Of a stretch of DNA of 64,000 nucleotides, positions 25,442-33,134 are shown piece by piece. The stretch is from assembly GCA_035712345.1 (NCBI GenBank), contig DASTAY010000025.1, forward strand, positions 22,140 to 86,139, in the 5' to 3' direction. Every line of letters starts with the position of its first letter. The stretch's first letter is position 1. The stretch comes from VRUE01 sp035712345 (GTDB lineage: Bacteria; Actinomycetota; Thermoleophilia; Solirubrobacterales; 70-9). The notes beneath the pieces are model-generated. The model was not told where the DNA came from and did no database searches. It saw only the letters and a program-made list of their open reading frames with translations. The translations under genes were made by a program, and so were the position numbers.

Positions 25442-26449
25442 CTAGAGGGAGGCGATTGCTTTTTTGGCTGCCGTGGAGACGACGCTCGGCAGCGGTGCGA
25501 AATCGAGCGCCGCACCGTATTTCTGCCCGATCGTGATCGCGTAGTTGAGGAACTGCTGCAGGAAGCCCTTCTGAGAGGCGTCGTGCGGCACGATCGCGTA
25601 GGTGAAGGTCGAGAGCGGGTAGGCAATCGAGGCCTTCTTCGGCGGGTCGACGATGCTGACGGTGTTCGCCTTCGAGAGGTGCGTCACGTAGGACGCGGCC
25701 GACTCGATGTTCTTCAGGTTCGGCAGCTCGAAATTGCCGGCGTTGTTCTGAAGCGCCGCGGCGCCGAGGCCGGCGGCGATCAGGTAGGAGGCCGAGATGT
25801 AGCCGATCGAGCCGTTGGTCGAGGTCACCGTCGAGGTGACGCCCGCGTTGCCTTTGGCGCCGACGCCTTTGGGGAACGAGACGGTGGTCGAGGCGCCGAC
25901 TTCCTTCTTCCAGGCGGGGCTGATTTTGGAGAGGTAGTTGGTGAAGGCGTAGGTGTCTCCGGAGCCGTCGCTGCGGAAGACCGGCGTGATCGTCAGGCCG
26001 GGCAGCTTGACCCCCGGGTTGAGGCTCTTGATCTTCGGGTCGTTCCACTTCGTGATCTTGCCGAAGTAGATGCTCGCCAGGATCTTGCCGGTCAGGTTGA
26101 GTTTCTTGACACCGGGGATTTTGAAGCCGATGCCGGTGGCGGTGAGCGCCCAGGGAATTTGCACGCAGTTGTTGCAGGCGCCGGCCTGTTCGGGGGTCAG
26201 CGGGGCGTCGGAGGCGCCGAAGTCGACCGTCCTCGCGGTGATCTGGGCTATTCCCGCCCCGGAGCCGACCGAGCCGTATTTGACCGGGATCCCTTCTTTG
26301 ATTTCGAAGCCGTTGATCCAGTTGGCCATCAGCGGAGCGACCAGCGAAGAGCCGCCTCCGGTTAGACCTGCAGCGGAGGCGTTGGCCGCTCCCGTCGCCA
26401 TGACCAGGACAGCCGCGATGGCTACCCCAAGCAACCTAATGCGATTCAA
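25442..26449 (-). CDS. pstS: Phosphate ABC transporter substrate-binding protein PstS
   Basis: About 335 residues. The signal peptide NRIRLLGVAIAAVLVMATGA ends at ASA, with no lipobox Cys. The phosphate-binding blocks are GLTGGGSSLVAPLM, VGSGAGIAQITARTVDFGASDAPL and FRSDGSGDTYAFTNYL. A CNNC pair at GACNNCVQ may form a disulfide. I chose the TTG at 26449 because AAAGGAA lies eight bases upstream. The ATG at 26479 would add ten polar residues and has no ribosome binding site. It is divergent from pstCAB across a region of strong palindromes. Confidence 0.93.
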   Translation of the reverse strand: MNRIRLLGVAIAAVLVMATGAANASAAGLTGGGSSLVAPLMANWINGFEIKEGIPVKYGSVGSGAGIAQITARTVDFGASDAPLTPEQAGACNNCVQIPWALTATGIGFKIPGVKKLNLTGKILASIYFGKITKWNDPKIKSLNPGVKLPGLTITPVFRSDGSGDTYAFTNYLSKISPAWKKEVGASTTVSFPKGVGAKGNAGVTSTVTSTNGSIGYISASYLIAAGLGAAALQNNAGNFELPNLKNIESAASYVTHLSKANTVSIVDPPKKASIAYPLSTFTYAIVPHDASQKGFLQQFLNYAITIGQKYGAALDFAPLPSVVSTAAKKAIASL

Positions 26450-26563
26450 GAGAATTCCTTTCGACTCGTTTCGATTCATCTGGCGGGCGCAGGGTGCAGC
26501 CCGGGCGGGGCATAGCATTGGGGTCACGGGTCACAGACATGTTTCAATCTCGTGAAGGGTGTG

Positions 26564-26632
26564 GTTACAAACATGTAACGGTAAGTTTTAGGACCGTTAC
26601 TACGTTGTGAACACTCGTTTCGTTGTTGTGAA
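26564..26632. promoter_or_regulatory. Probable Pho-type operator region between pstS and pstC
   Basis: GTTACA-AACA-TGTAAC at 26564-26579 overlaps a second inverted repeat, GTAACGGT (26575-26582) with ACCGTTAC (26593-26600). Next come two direct copies of GTTGTGAA (26604 and 26625), about two turns apart; on the minus strand they read TTCACAAC, resembling the GTTCAC core of actinobacterial PHO boxes. TGTTCACAA also occurs upstream of the phosphoesterase gene. Confidence 0.6.
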
Positions 26633-26685
26633 AATCGAGATAAAGCCCTGTTTAAAGAGGTCAATCTCATCTACGCTGCGCGCCG

Positions 26686-27687
26686 ATGAGCGCGACCGTG
26701 AACCCGGAGGGCCTCGCGAGGGTGGCGATGGGGAGGAGCTCGCGTTCCGCCGACAGGCTGCGGCAGGTCGATCGGATCGGCGATGGGCTGCTCTACGGCA
26801 TCTGCCTTCTCGCCGCTCTGCTTGCCGTCGTGGCGATCCTCCTGATCGGCTACGAAGTCGTGCACGGAGCCGCGCCGGCGATCTCGAAGTTCGGGCTGGG
26901 TTTCCTCTTCGATACGAGCTGGCAGCCGAATTTCGGCGTCTTCGGCGCCGGCTCGCTGCTCTTCGGCACCCTGGTCAGCTCGTTTTTCGCCCTGGCGCTC
27001 GGCGCGCCGATCGCGGTCGCGATCGGCCTCTACTTGAGCGAGCTCGCGCCGGCTGGGGTCCGCGGCGTGATTTCCCCATTGGTTGAGATGTTGGCGGCGA
27101 TTCCGAGCGTCATCCTCGGCTTCTGGGGGGTCCTGGTGCTGGCGCCGTTCGTCCACGAACACATCGAGCCGGGGCTGCACGGCGCTTTCGGGTTCATCCC
27201 GATCTTCGGCTCTCCGGAAACGACCGGGGCGAGCATCTTCACGGCGAGCCTGATCCTGACGATCATGGTGCTGCCGATCATCGCCTCGATCTCGCGCGAC
27301 CTCTTCCTCGCTGTGCCGCGCGATGTGCAGGATGGCGCCAGCGCCCTCGGCGCGACCCGCTGGGAGGTCGTCCGGGGTGTGGTCCTCCCCTCGACCTCCT
27401 CCGGTGTCGTCGCGGCGTCGCTGCTCGGCCTCGGCCGGGCGCTCGGCGAGGCGATCGCGGTCTCGCAGGTCGTGGGGGCCGGATCGGAAATCCACGCCTC
27501 GCTGTTCAAGACCGGCGACACGCTTGCGGCCAGGATCGCGAGCCAGTTCCCGGGCGCGCTGACCGAACTGCACAAAGCATCGTTGTTCTACCTGGGCGTG
27601 ATCCTGCTTGCCATCGGGTTGCTCTCGAACCTGTTCGCGCAGTGGATCGGCAGACGGTTCGGCCACGGGGGGGCGGCAGTCCGGTGA
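26686..27687 (+). CDS. pstC: Phosphate ABC transporter permease PstC
   Basis: 333 residues, six core helices plus N-terminal extension. Family motifs are FFALALGAPIAVAIGLYLSELAP, MLAAIPSVILGFWGVLVLAPF and the EAA loop VPRDVQDGASALGATRWEVVRGVVLP. TACGCT lies eight bases before the ATG, giving a nearly leaderless transcript. It overlaps pstA by four bases (GTGA). Confidence 0.95.
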   Translation: MSATVNPEGLARVAMGRSSRSADRLRQVDRIGDGLLYGICLLAALLAVVAILLIGYEVVHGAAPAISKFGLGFLFDTSWQPNFGVFGAGSLLFGTLVSSFFALALGAPIAVAIGLYLSELAPAGVRGVISPLVEMLAAIPSVILGFWGVLVLAPFVHEHIEPGLHGAFGFIPIFGSPETTGASIFTASLILTIMVLPIIASISRDLFLAVPRDVQDGASALGATRWEVVRGVVLPSTSSGVVAASLLGLGRALGEAIAVSQVVGAGSEIHASLFKTGDTLAARIASQFPGALTELHKASLFYLGVILLAIGLLSNLFAQWIGRRFGHGGAAVR

Positions 27688-28559
27688 GTGGCATTCCCGA
27701 CCCGAGCGCGCCGCTGACCCCGACCGGCAACCTGCGCCGGCGACAGGTCTTCAGCAAGGTCGCCGAGTACGGCGCGACCGCCGCCGCCGTCTTGGCCATA
27801 GCCGTGCTGGGAATCGTCGTCTACACGGTCCTCGCGCGTGGCGCCAAGGCGCTCAGCCTCGACTTCGTCTTCACGGCTGCGCCGAGCGGTGTCGGGCCGG
27901 AGCTGCTCGGAACCTCCGTGATCGTGCTGATCTCCACCGCGATCGCGATGCCGCTCGGCGTCCTGATCGCGCTCTTCCTGAGCGAGTACAGCGGGAATCG
28001 CGCGGCGGGCGCGGTCCGGGGGACCCTCGACCTGATGAACGGCCTTCCCTCGATCATCATCGGCCTCTTCATCTTCGGCCTGGTGGTCAAACCGATGCAG
28101 CAGCAGTCGGCGTTCGCGGCCTCGGTTGCGCTGGCGATCATCGAGCTGCCGCTGATCGCCCGCGGCAGCCAGGAGATCCTGCTCCTCGTCCCGGACAGCA
28201 TGCGCGAAGCCGCCGAGGCGCTCGGGGTGGCCCGCTGGCGCTCGGTGCTCGGCGTCATCCTGCCCAGCGCTCTGGGAGGGATAGTCACCTCCACCGTGCT
28301 CGCGGTCGCGCGCGCGGCGGGTGAGACCGCTCCGTTGATCTTCGCCAGCTCGGTGTTCGACTCTCGCCACTTTTCCCTCAACCCGTTCGAAGCCCTGCCG
28401 AACGTGCCGGTGATGATCTACACGCTCTCCGAAGAAGGCAACCCCGAAGGCTTCACGCAGGCCTGGGGGCTGTCGCTGCTGCTGGTCTCGATGATCCTCT
28501 TCGCCAGCCTCGGTGCCCGCGCCCTGCTGGCCCGCAGCAAGCGGAGGATGAGCTCGTGA
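27684..28559 (+). CDS. pstA: Phosphate ABC transporter permease PstA
   Basis: 291 residues from the GTG that overlaps the pstC stop. Typical PstA blocks: GTSVIVLISTAIAMPLGVLIALFLSEY, MNGLPSIIIGLFIFGLVV and the EAA loop VPDSMREAAEALGVARWRSVLGVILP, followed by ARAAGETAPLIF. It pairs with PstC in the membrane. A longer upstream frame is antisense or overlapping pstC and is not needed. It overlaps pstB by four bases. Confidence 0.95.
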   Translation: MSGIPDPSAPLTPTGNLRRRQVFSKVAEYGATAAAVLAIAVLGIVVYTVLARGAKALSLDFVFTAAPSGVGPELLGTSVIVLISTAIAMPLGVLIALFLSEYSGNRAAGAVRGTLDLMNGLPSIIIGLFIFGLVVKPMQQQSAFAASVALAIIELPLIARGSQEILLLVPDSMREAAEALGVARWRSVLGVILPSALGGIVTSTVLAVARAAGETAPLIFASSVFDSRHFSLNPFEALPNVPVMIYTLSEEGNPEGFTQAWGLSLLLVSMILFASLGARALLARSKRRMSS

Positions 28560-29449
28560 GCGGGCCCGGCGCGACTCCCCGTGGGGCTCCGGCCGCCCCC
28601 GGGTCGCGCATCCGGATCCAAGGCGACACGCACCCCTCGCCCGGCGCCAACGGCAGGGTGCACCGCTCCCTCGCCTCCGAGGCGGTCTTCGAGGCGCGGG
28701 ACGTGTCCGTCTTCTACGGCCGCAAGAAGGCGCTCGCCGGAGTATCGCTGCGGATTCCGCGGGCACAGATCACCGCGCTGATCGGTCCGTCCGGGTGCGG
28801 CAAGACCACCTTCCTGCGCAGCCTCAACCGGATGAACGACTCGGTTGCGGGGTTCAGGCTCGACGGCCAGATCCTCTACCACGGGCACGACATGTACGCG
28901 AGCAACGTCGACCGGGTCGAGGTGCGCCGGCGGATCGGCATGGTCTTCCAGAAACCGAACCCGTTTGCGAAGTCGATCTACGACAACGTCGCGTGGGCGC
29001 CGCGCAACCTCGGGATGAAGCACGGCCTCGACGAGCGAGTCGAGACGGCCCTGCGCGGAGCGGCGCTCTGGGAGGAGGTCAAGGATCGTCTCAAGAACAG
29101 CGCCCTCGGGCTCTCGGGCGGTCAACAGCAGCGTCTCTGCATCGCCCGCGCAATCGCGATCGAGCCCGACGTCCTGCTGCTCGACGAGCCGGCCTCCGCG
29201 CTGGACCCGATCGCGACCGCGTCGATCGAGGAGCTGATGCACGGCCTCAAAGGGCGCTTTACGATCGTCATCGTCACGCACAACATGCAGCAGGCCGCGC
29301 GGGTCGCCGACCGGACCGCGTTCTTCAGCCTCGACGTCGCCCATGCCGAGCCGTCGGGCACTCTGATCGAGTTTGCCGACACCGAGAAGATCTTCAGCCA
29401 CCCCGACGACCCGCGGACCCGCGACTACGTCAGCGGTCGCTTCGGCTAG
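28556..29449 (+). CDS. pstB: Phosphate ABC transporter ATP-binding protein PstB
   Basis: 297 residues from GTG, including a Pro/Gly-rich N-terminal extension of about 40 residues not usual in PstB. Walker A GPSGCGKT at 77-84, signature LSGGQQQR, Walker B VLLLDEPASALDP and H-loop VTHNMQQAARV are intact. The PstB-specific block LNRMNDSVAGFRLDG is present. A shorter protein starting nearer residue 40 is possible. No phoU follows; the next gene is convergent and overlaps by four bases. Confidence 0.95.
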   Translation: MSGPGATPRGAPAAPGSRIRIQGDTHPSPGANGRVHRSLASEAVFEARDVSVFYGRKKALAGVSLRIPRAQITALIGPSGCGKTTFLRSLNRMNDSVAGFRLDGQILYHGHDMYASNVDRVEVRRRIGMVFQKPNPFAKSIYDNVAWAPRNLGMKHGLDERVETALRGAALWEEVKDRLKNSALGLSGGQQQRLCIARAIAIEPDVLLLDEPASALDPIATASIEELMHGLKGRFTIVIVTHNMQQAARVADRTAFFSLDVAHAEPSGTLIEFADTEKIFSHPDDPRTRDYVSGRFG

Positions 29450-29850
29450 CGACGTAAAATTGAGTCGCTGGAGATCTGCTCCAGCAACGGCTGGCCGCAC
29501 TGCCAGCAGTAGGTCGCGCCGCTCGAGTGTGGCGCGCCACAGCCCGAGCAGGAGCCGGCGGTGCCGGTCTCCTCGGTGCGGACGATGCGTTCGACCTCGC
29601 TCAGCTCCGCATCGGCGTCCTGCAGCGCGATCGCCTGCTTGACCAGCACGTCGACCTTCATCTGGTTGCGGATCGCCATCTCGTAGGCGAGGCCGCCGAG
29701 GTCCCACTGCAGCTCGGCCACGCGGGCGACCAGTTGGTCGCGGCGGCGTTCGAGGTCGACCATCAGATCCTCGCCGAGCTTCTGCGGCGCGGGCTTGGCC
29801 TGCGTCGAAGCCACGGGCTTGGCTCCCCTTGCTTTCAGCCGCGAGATCAT
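29446..29850 (-). CDS. Coiled-coil protein with C-terminal zinc ribbon
   Basis: 134 residues. A basic N-terminus leads into a long helical, probably coiled-coil stretch (about residues 25-95, MVDLERRRDQLVARVAELQWDLGGL), then a zinc ribbon with CSGCGAPHSSGATYCWQCG. No known function. The start ATG overlaps the stop of the next zinc-ribbon gene (ATGA), so the two are translated together. A longer frame to 29910 runs into that neighbour and is not preferred. Its stop overlaps pstB tail to tail. Confidence 0.7.
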   Translation of the reverse strand: MISRLKARGAKPVASTQAKPAPQKLGEDLMVDLERRRDQLVARVAELQWDLGGLAYEMAIRNQMKVDVLVKQAIALQDADAELSEVERIVRTEETGTAGSCSGCGAPHSSGATYCWQCGQPLLEQISSDSILRR

Positions 29851-30479
29851 TCGCCGAAGAAGTTGCCGGTGAATTCGCCGTTTTCGCACCCTGACGCGCC
29901 CTTTTCGCACTTGTCGCCGGGTTCGACGGTCGCCGGTGGCAGCTTCACGTCGCCCGCCGGCTTGAGCACTTCTTCAGCCGCCGGGTGCGCTTCGGCTTCC
30001 TTCAGCGCCGCGGCTTTCTGCTGCTTGGTCTTCGCTTTGGAGGCGCCGCCGCCGGTCTTCACCTTGGCCTTGGAGGCGCTGGCGGCCGCTTCGCCTCCAC
30101 TGCCGCCGACCCGGATCACCTGGGGGGCCGCCGCCGTCTGGGCCACTTCGTGGCTGCCCGAGCGGCCGATCAGGACGCCGATGCCGAGTGCCAGCAGCAG
30201 AGTCGCGATGCCGGCGATCAGGGCGGCGTTCGGGGAGACGCCGTTGCGTTTTTTCTTCGGCGGGGGCGGGGGTGCCTGCGCGGGTCGCTTGACCGCTTCC
30301 ATCAGCACGACCGCGTCCATGAAGGGCAGGCGCGGATCGCCGTGTCGCCGGCCGCACGCGAGGCAGTAGCGCTGATCGGACACCATCGCCGACCCACAGG
30401 AGCTGCACACGTCTGACCCTGCTTGGGCAACGGACAGGTCGGCGGGGGGTGGGACGGGGGTAAGCGAGACGTCGGTCAC
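29847..30479 (-). CDS. Zinc-ribbon membrane protein with alanine/lysine-rich exported tail
   Basis: 210 residues from GTG. A zinc ribbon at about residues 25-45 (CSSCGSAMVSDQRYCLACGRR), a Pro/Lys linker, one membrane helix (AALIAGIATLLLALGIGVLIG), then an Ala/Lys-rich low-complexity region outside the membrane, ending with GDKCEKGASGCENGEFTG that has two cysteines. This inside-ribbon, outside-tail order suits a one-helix anchored protein. Function unknown. It is divergent from the phosphoesterase gene, which carries the same kind of ribbon. Confidence 0.72.
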   Translation of the reverse strand: MTDVSLTPVPPPADLSVAQAGSDVCSSCGSAMVSDQRYCLACGRRHGDPRLPFMDAVVLMEAVKRPAQAPPPPPKKKRNGVSPNAALIAGIATLLLALGIGVLIGRSGSHEVAQTAAAPQVIRVGGSGGEAAASASKAKVKTGGGASKAKTKQQKAAALKEAEAHPAAEEVLKPAGDVKLPPATVEPGDKCEKGASGCENGEFTGNFFGE

Positions 30480-30492
30480 TCACAGCGATTGT

Positions 30493-30575
30493 CCTGACCC
30501 GTCTGAGTCAGGTGTTGTGGAGCTGTGAACCGGTGGTAACCAGAGTGTTAAAGACGTACTCCGGATGTTCACAAG
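30493..30575. promoter_or_regulatory. Divergent control region with two GTTCACA-type motifs
   Basis: CCTGAC/GTCAGG at 30493-30512 is an inverted repeat. GGTTCACAG (minus strand, 30523-30531) and TGTTCACAAG (plus strand, 30566-30575) resemble the motif TGTTCACAAC at 26604-26613 between pstS and pstC. This suggests shared phosphate control. Confidence 0.45.
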
Positions 30576-30607
30576 TCTTGGCGTTCGCGCCGTGAGACTT
30601 GCGTTCG

Positions 30608-32239
30608 GTGAGCACTGACGGTAAGGATGCGGCTTTCGGCAAGCCGCTCGACGAGCGATGCGGCAGCTGCGGCTCCGGGCTGGCCGCAGCCCGTCGCTAC
30701 TGCCTGGAGTGTGGAGCGCGGCGCGGGCCGCTCCCGGCTGTCGTTGCGGATCGCGTCAACGCGCTCAAGGAGCGCGGGCGTCGGGAGGGCGAGGGGGCCG
30801 ATGCTTCCCCTGCCGAGCCCGCCGTGGGCACCACCGACGCCCAGTCGACGATCAGGGGTCGCTGGGACTGGATGCCCTCGCCGCAGGTGGCGGCGGTCGC
30901 GGTGATGGCGCTGCTCGCCGCGGGGGTCGTCCTCGGTTCCGTGACCAGCCCGTTGGCGCGGAGCGCCGGCGGGGCGTCGATCGTGCTCGAAGAACTCGGC
31001 GGCTCCGAACCGGAAGTCGAAGAAGAAGCCGAAACCGCGACCACCGAAGCGAGCGCGGCCCCGGCGACCGCTTCCTACGCTCCGGCCACCGAAGCGCCGC
31101 TCGCTGCTCCGCTCGAAGCGCCTGCGGCCGAACCCGAAGCGCGACCGCCGCCGAAGCTCCCACCCGAACTGCCCGAAGAAGAACTGCTGCCGGAAATCAA
31201 GCACGTCTTCCTGATCGTCCTCGACGGGCATGGCTTCGAAGAAGCATTCGGGGTGGAATCGAGTGCCCCGTACCTGTCCAAGACGCTGGCCGGCGAAGGG
31301 AAGCTGCTCGCCAACTATTACGCGGTCGCCCAGGGTGCACTGGCCAACCAGGTCGCGTTGTTGAGTGGCCAGGGCCCGACTTCCCAGATGGTCGCGGGCT
31401 GTCCCGAATACAAGCCGATCGCACCGGGCACGCTCAGCCCGGAAGGGCAGGTCGAAGGAGACGGCTGCGTATACCCGGCCGAAACCGAAACGCTGCCCAC
31501 GCAACTGACCAAGGCGAAGCTGAGCTGGAAAGCGTACGTGGAGGCTGCCGGCGGCGATGAGGCGAGCACTCCCCAGGGCAGCTGCTACCTGACCCTCCGC
31601 AACCCCTTTGCCTACTTCGCCTCGGTCGCCGATAGCGCCGAATGCGCCGAGAACGACGTCAGCCTCGACCAGCTCGCCCCGGACCTGAAGGAAGCGCAGA
31701 CCACGCCCACCCTCTCCTACATCCTGCCCAACAGCTGCCACGACGGCAGCGATACCCCCTGCGCGGCCGAACAGCCCGCCGGCCTCGCCCCAGCTGACGC
31801 CTTCCTCGAAACGGTCGTGCCGCAGATCGTCGCCTCTCCGGCCTACGAGCTCGAAGGCGGCCTGATCGCGATCACCTTCGACCAGGCGCCGCAGGAAGGC
31901 GAAGCCGCCGATTCCGGCTCCTGCTGCGCGACGCCCGAATACCCGAACCTGCCGCCACCGCCCGAAAGCGCCGAACCGGCGACCCCGGGGCCGGTCAAAC
32001 CGAACGGAGGCGGGGGGCGGGTGGGGATGCTGCTGATCTCCCCCTACGTCGCCCCCGGCACCGTCGAGGAAACGGCCTACTACAACCACTTCTCCTTCCT
32101 GCGCAGCATCGAGGAACTGCTCGGCCTCGAACCGCTCGGATACGCGGCCGAACCAGCCCTCACGGGCTTCGACAGCAGCGTCTTCGACGCCTCGCCCGAA
32201 GAATCGACCGCCCCACCCGGAGAAAAACCGGCGCCGTAG
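30608..32239 (+). CDS. Zinc-ribbon, membrane-anchored phosphoesterase (PF04185-like)
   Basis: 543 residues from GTG 30608. Domains in order: zinc ribbon (CGSCGSGLAAARRYCLECGAR, about residues 18-38), one membrane helix (VAAVAVMALLAAGVVLGSV, near 95-113), a Glu/Pro/Ala-rich spacer, and an extracytoplasmic phosphoesterase of the acid phosphatase/phospholipase C-like family (IKHVFLIVLDGHGFEEAFG, ANYYAVAQGALANQVALLSGQG, NHFSFLRSIEELLGLEPLG). Next to pst genes it may release phosphate. Glu is nearly always GAA here, unlike neighbours. The TAG stop lies inside repeat P1 copy 3. TTG 30599 is an alternative start. Confidence 0.8.
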   Translation: MSTDGKDAAFGKPLDERCGSCGSGLAAARRYCLECGARRGPLPAVVADRVNALKERGRREGEGADASPAEPAVGTTDAQSTIRGRWDWMPSPQVAAVAVMALLAAGVVLGSVTSPLARSAGGASIVLEELGGSEPEVEEEAETATTEASAAPATASYAPATEAPLAAPLEAPAAEPEARPPPKLPPELPEEELLPEIKHVFLIVLDGHGFEEAFGVESSAPYLSKTLAGEGKLLANYYAVAQGALANQVALLSGQGPTSQMVAGCPEYKPIAPGTLSPEGQVEGDGCVYPAETETLPTQLTKAKLSWKAYVEAAGGDEASTPQGSCYLTLRNPFAYFASVADSAECAENDVSLDQLAPDLKEAQTTPTLSYILPNSCHDGSDTPCAAEQPAGLAPADAFLETVVPQIVASPAYELEGGLIAITFDQAPQEGEAADSGSCCATPEYPNLPPPPESAEPATPGPVKPNGGGGRVGMLLISPYVAPGTVEETAYYNHFSFLRSIEELLGLEPLGYAAEPALTGFDSSVFDASPEESTAPPGEKPAP

Positions 32240-32278
32240 AGGTTTGGTCCGGATAGCGGACCAAACCTCTACGGCGCC
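32230..32278. repeat. Palindromic repeat family P1, copy 3
   Basis: A perfect 22-bp inverted repeat around GATAG, left arm 32230-32251 and right arm 32257-32278, beginning GGCGCCGTAGAGGTTTGG. The TAG of the left arm is the stop codon of the phosphoesterase gene. It sits between two convergent genes. Confidence 0.88.
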
Positions 32279-32283
32279 GGGCA

Positions 32284-32640
32284 TTAGTCCAGCAGGATGA
32301 GCAGTGCGGTGAGCAGGCCGAGCGCCATGCCGCTCAACGCCAGCGCGGCGCGCGTCCAGCCGGGTGGCTTGGGGAAGTGGCCGGCGGCCAGCACCCGCTC
32401 GACCTCGGCGGCGCGGCGGCTGCCGTAGGCGATCGCGAGGATCCCCCAGAGGGCGAAGCCGACGCCGGCGACGACGTAGGGCCAGCGCACCGCGGTGCCG
32501 TTGAGCTCGGGCACGACCCGTCCGATTCCCAGCGCCACCGCGAGCGCGGTCAGGCCGGTCCGCCACCAGGCGAGTTCGGTGCGTTCGTTGGCCAGGCGGG
32601 TGCGGCGCGTGGCGTCGGCGATCTCCCTCTCGTGGCTCAC
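32284..32640 (-). CDS. DUF202 (YidH-like) membrane protein
   Basis: 118 residues from GTG. The block DATRRTRLANERTELAWWRTGLTALAVALGIGRVVPE is the DUF202 signature, followed by two further helices (YVVAGVGFALWGILAIAYG and a C-terminal one). These are small inner-membrane proteins of unknown function. The upstream PhoB-like gene ends 20 bases before, so they may be co-transcribed. The longer frame runs into that gene and is not used. Confidence 0.82.
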   Translation of the reverse strand: MSHEREIADATRRTRLANERTELAWWRTGLTALAVALGIGRVVPELNGTAVRWPYVVAGVGFALWGILAIAYGSRRAAEVERVLAAGHFPKPPGWTRAALALSGMALGLLTALLILLD

Positions 32641-32660
32641 CTCGCGAACCGCCGCCCGTC

Positions 32661-33008
32661 TCAGTGCAGCCGTTCGGGCATGAAGCGGTAGCCGATGCCG
32701 AAGTGGGTGTGGACATAGCGCCAGTCCGGCGCCGCCGCTTCGAGCTTGGCCCTCACCTTGCGCACGAGCACGTCGACCGAGCGGTTGCGGCGGGGCATCT
32801 CGCCGCCCCACATCAAGGTGTAGATCTCGGGACGTTGGACGACCGCGTCGATCCGCCGGGAGAGCAGGAAGAAGAGCTCGAACTCGCGCACCGTGAAGCC
32901 GGCGCGACGGTCGTCCACCAGGACCTGCAGCTCGGCGGGCCTGACCTCGAGATTCGCGATCCGGAATGCCGTCTCGGGCGACTCCGGCGCCGGCGGTTCT
33001 ACCAGCAT
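32661..33008 (-). CDS. Solitary PhoB/OmpR-type winged-helix DNA-binding protein
   Basis: 115 residues. The whole protein after a short Pro/Glu lead is a Trans_reg_C winged helix: LEVRPAELQVLVDDRRAGFTVREFELFFLLSRR, RPEIYTLMWGGEMPRRNRSVDVLVRKVRAKLE, and VHTHFGIGYRFMPERLH. There is no receiver domain, so it is not a classical response regulator. Its position near pst and phosphoesterase genes makes a phosphate role worth testing. Start ATG 33008; upstream frame is antisense to lysC and has no coding character. Confidence 0.85.
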   Translation of the reverse strand: MLVEPPAPESPETAFRIANLEVRPAELQVLVDDRRAGFTVREFELFFLLSRRIDAVVQRPEIYTLMWGGEMPRRNRSVDVLVRKVRAKLEAAAPDWRYVHTHFGIGYRFMPERLH

Positions 33009-33134
33009 GGCTGGACTCTGCCCCAGCCTCTCCGCCAGACGGTGAATTCTCTGTTTCGAAAATGAAAAGATTTGGATAACGGTGGACGGCCGGCCTCGCT
33101 GCGGCTTTAGCGCGACTATCCTCAGGCGCTCGGC

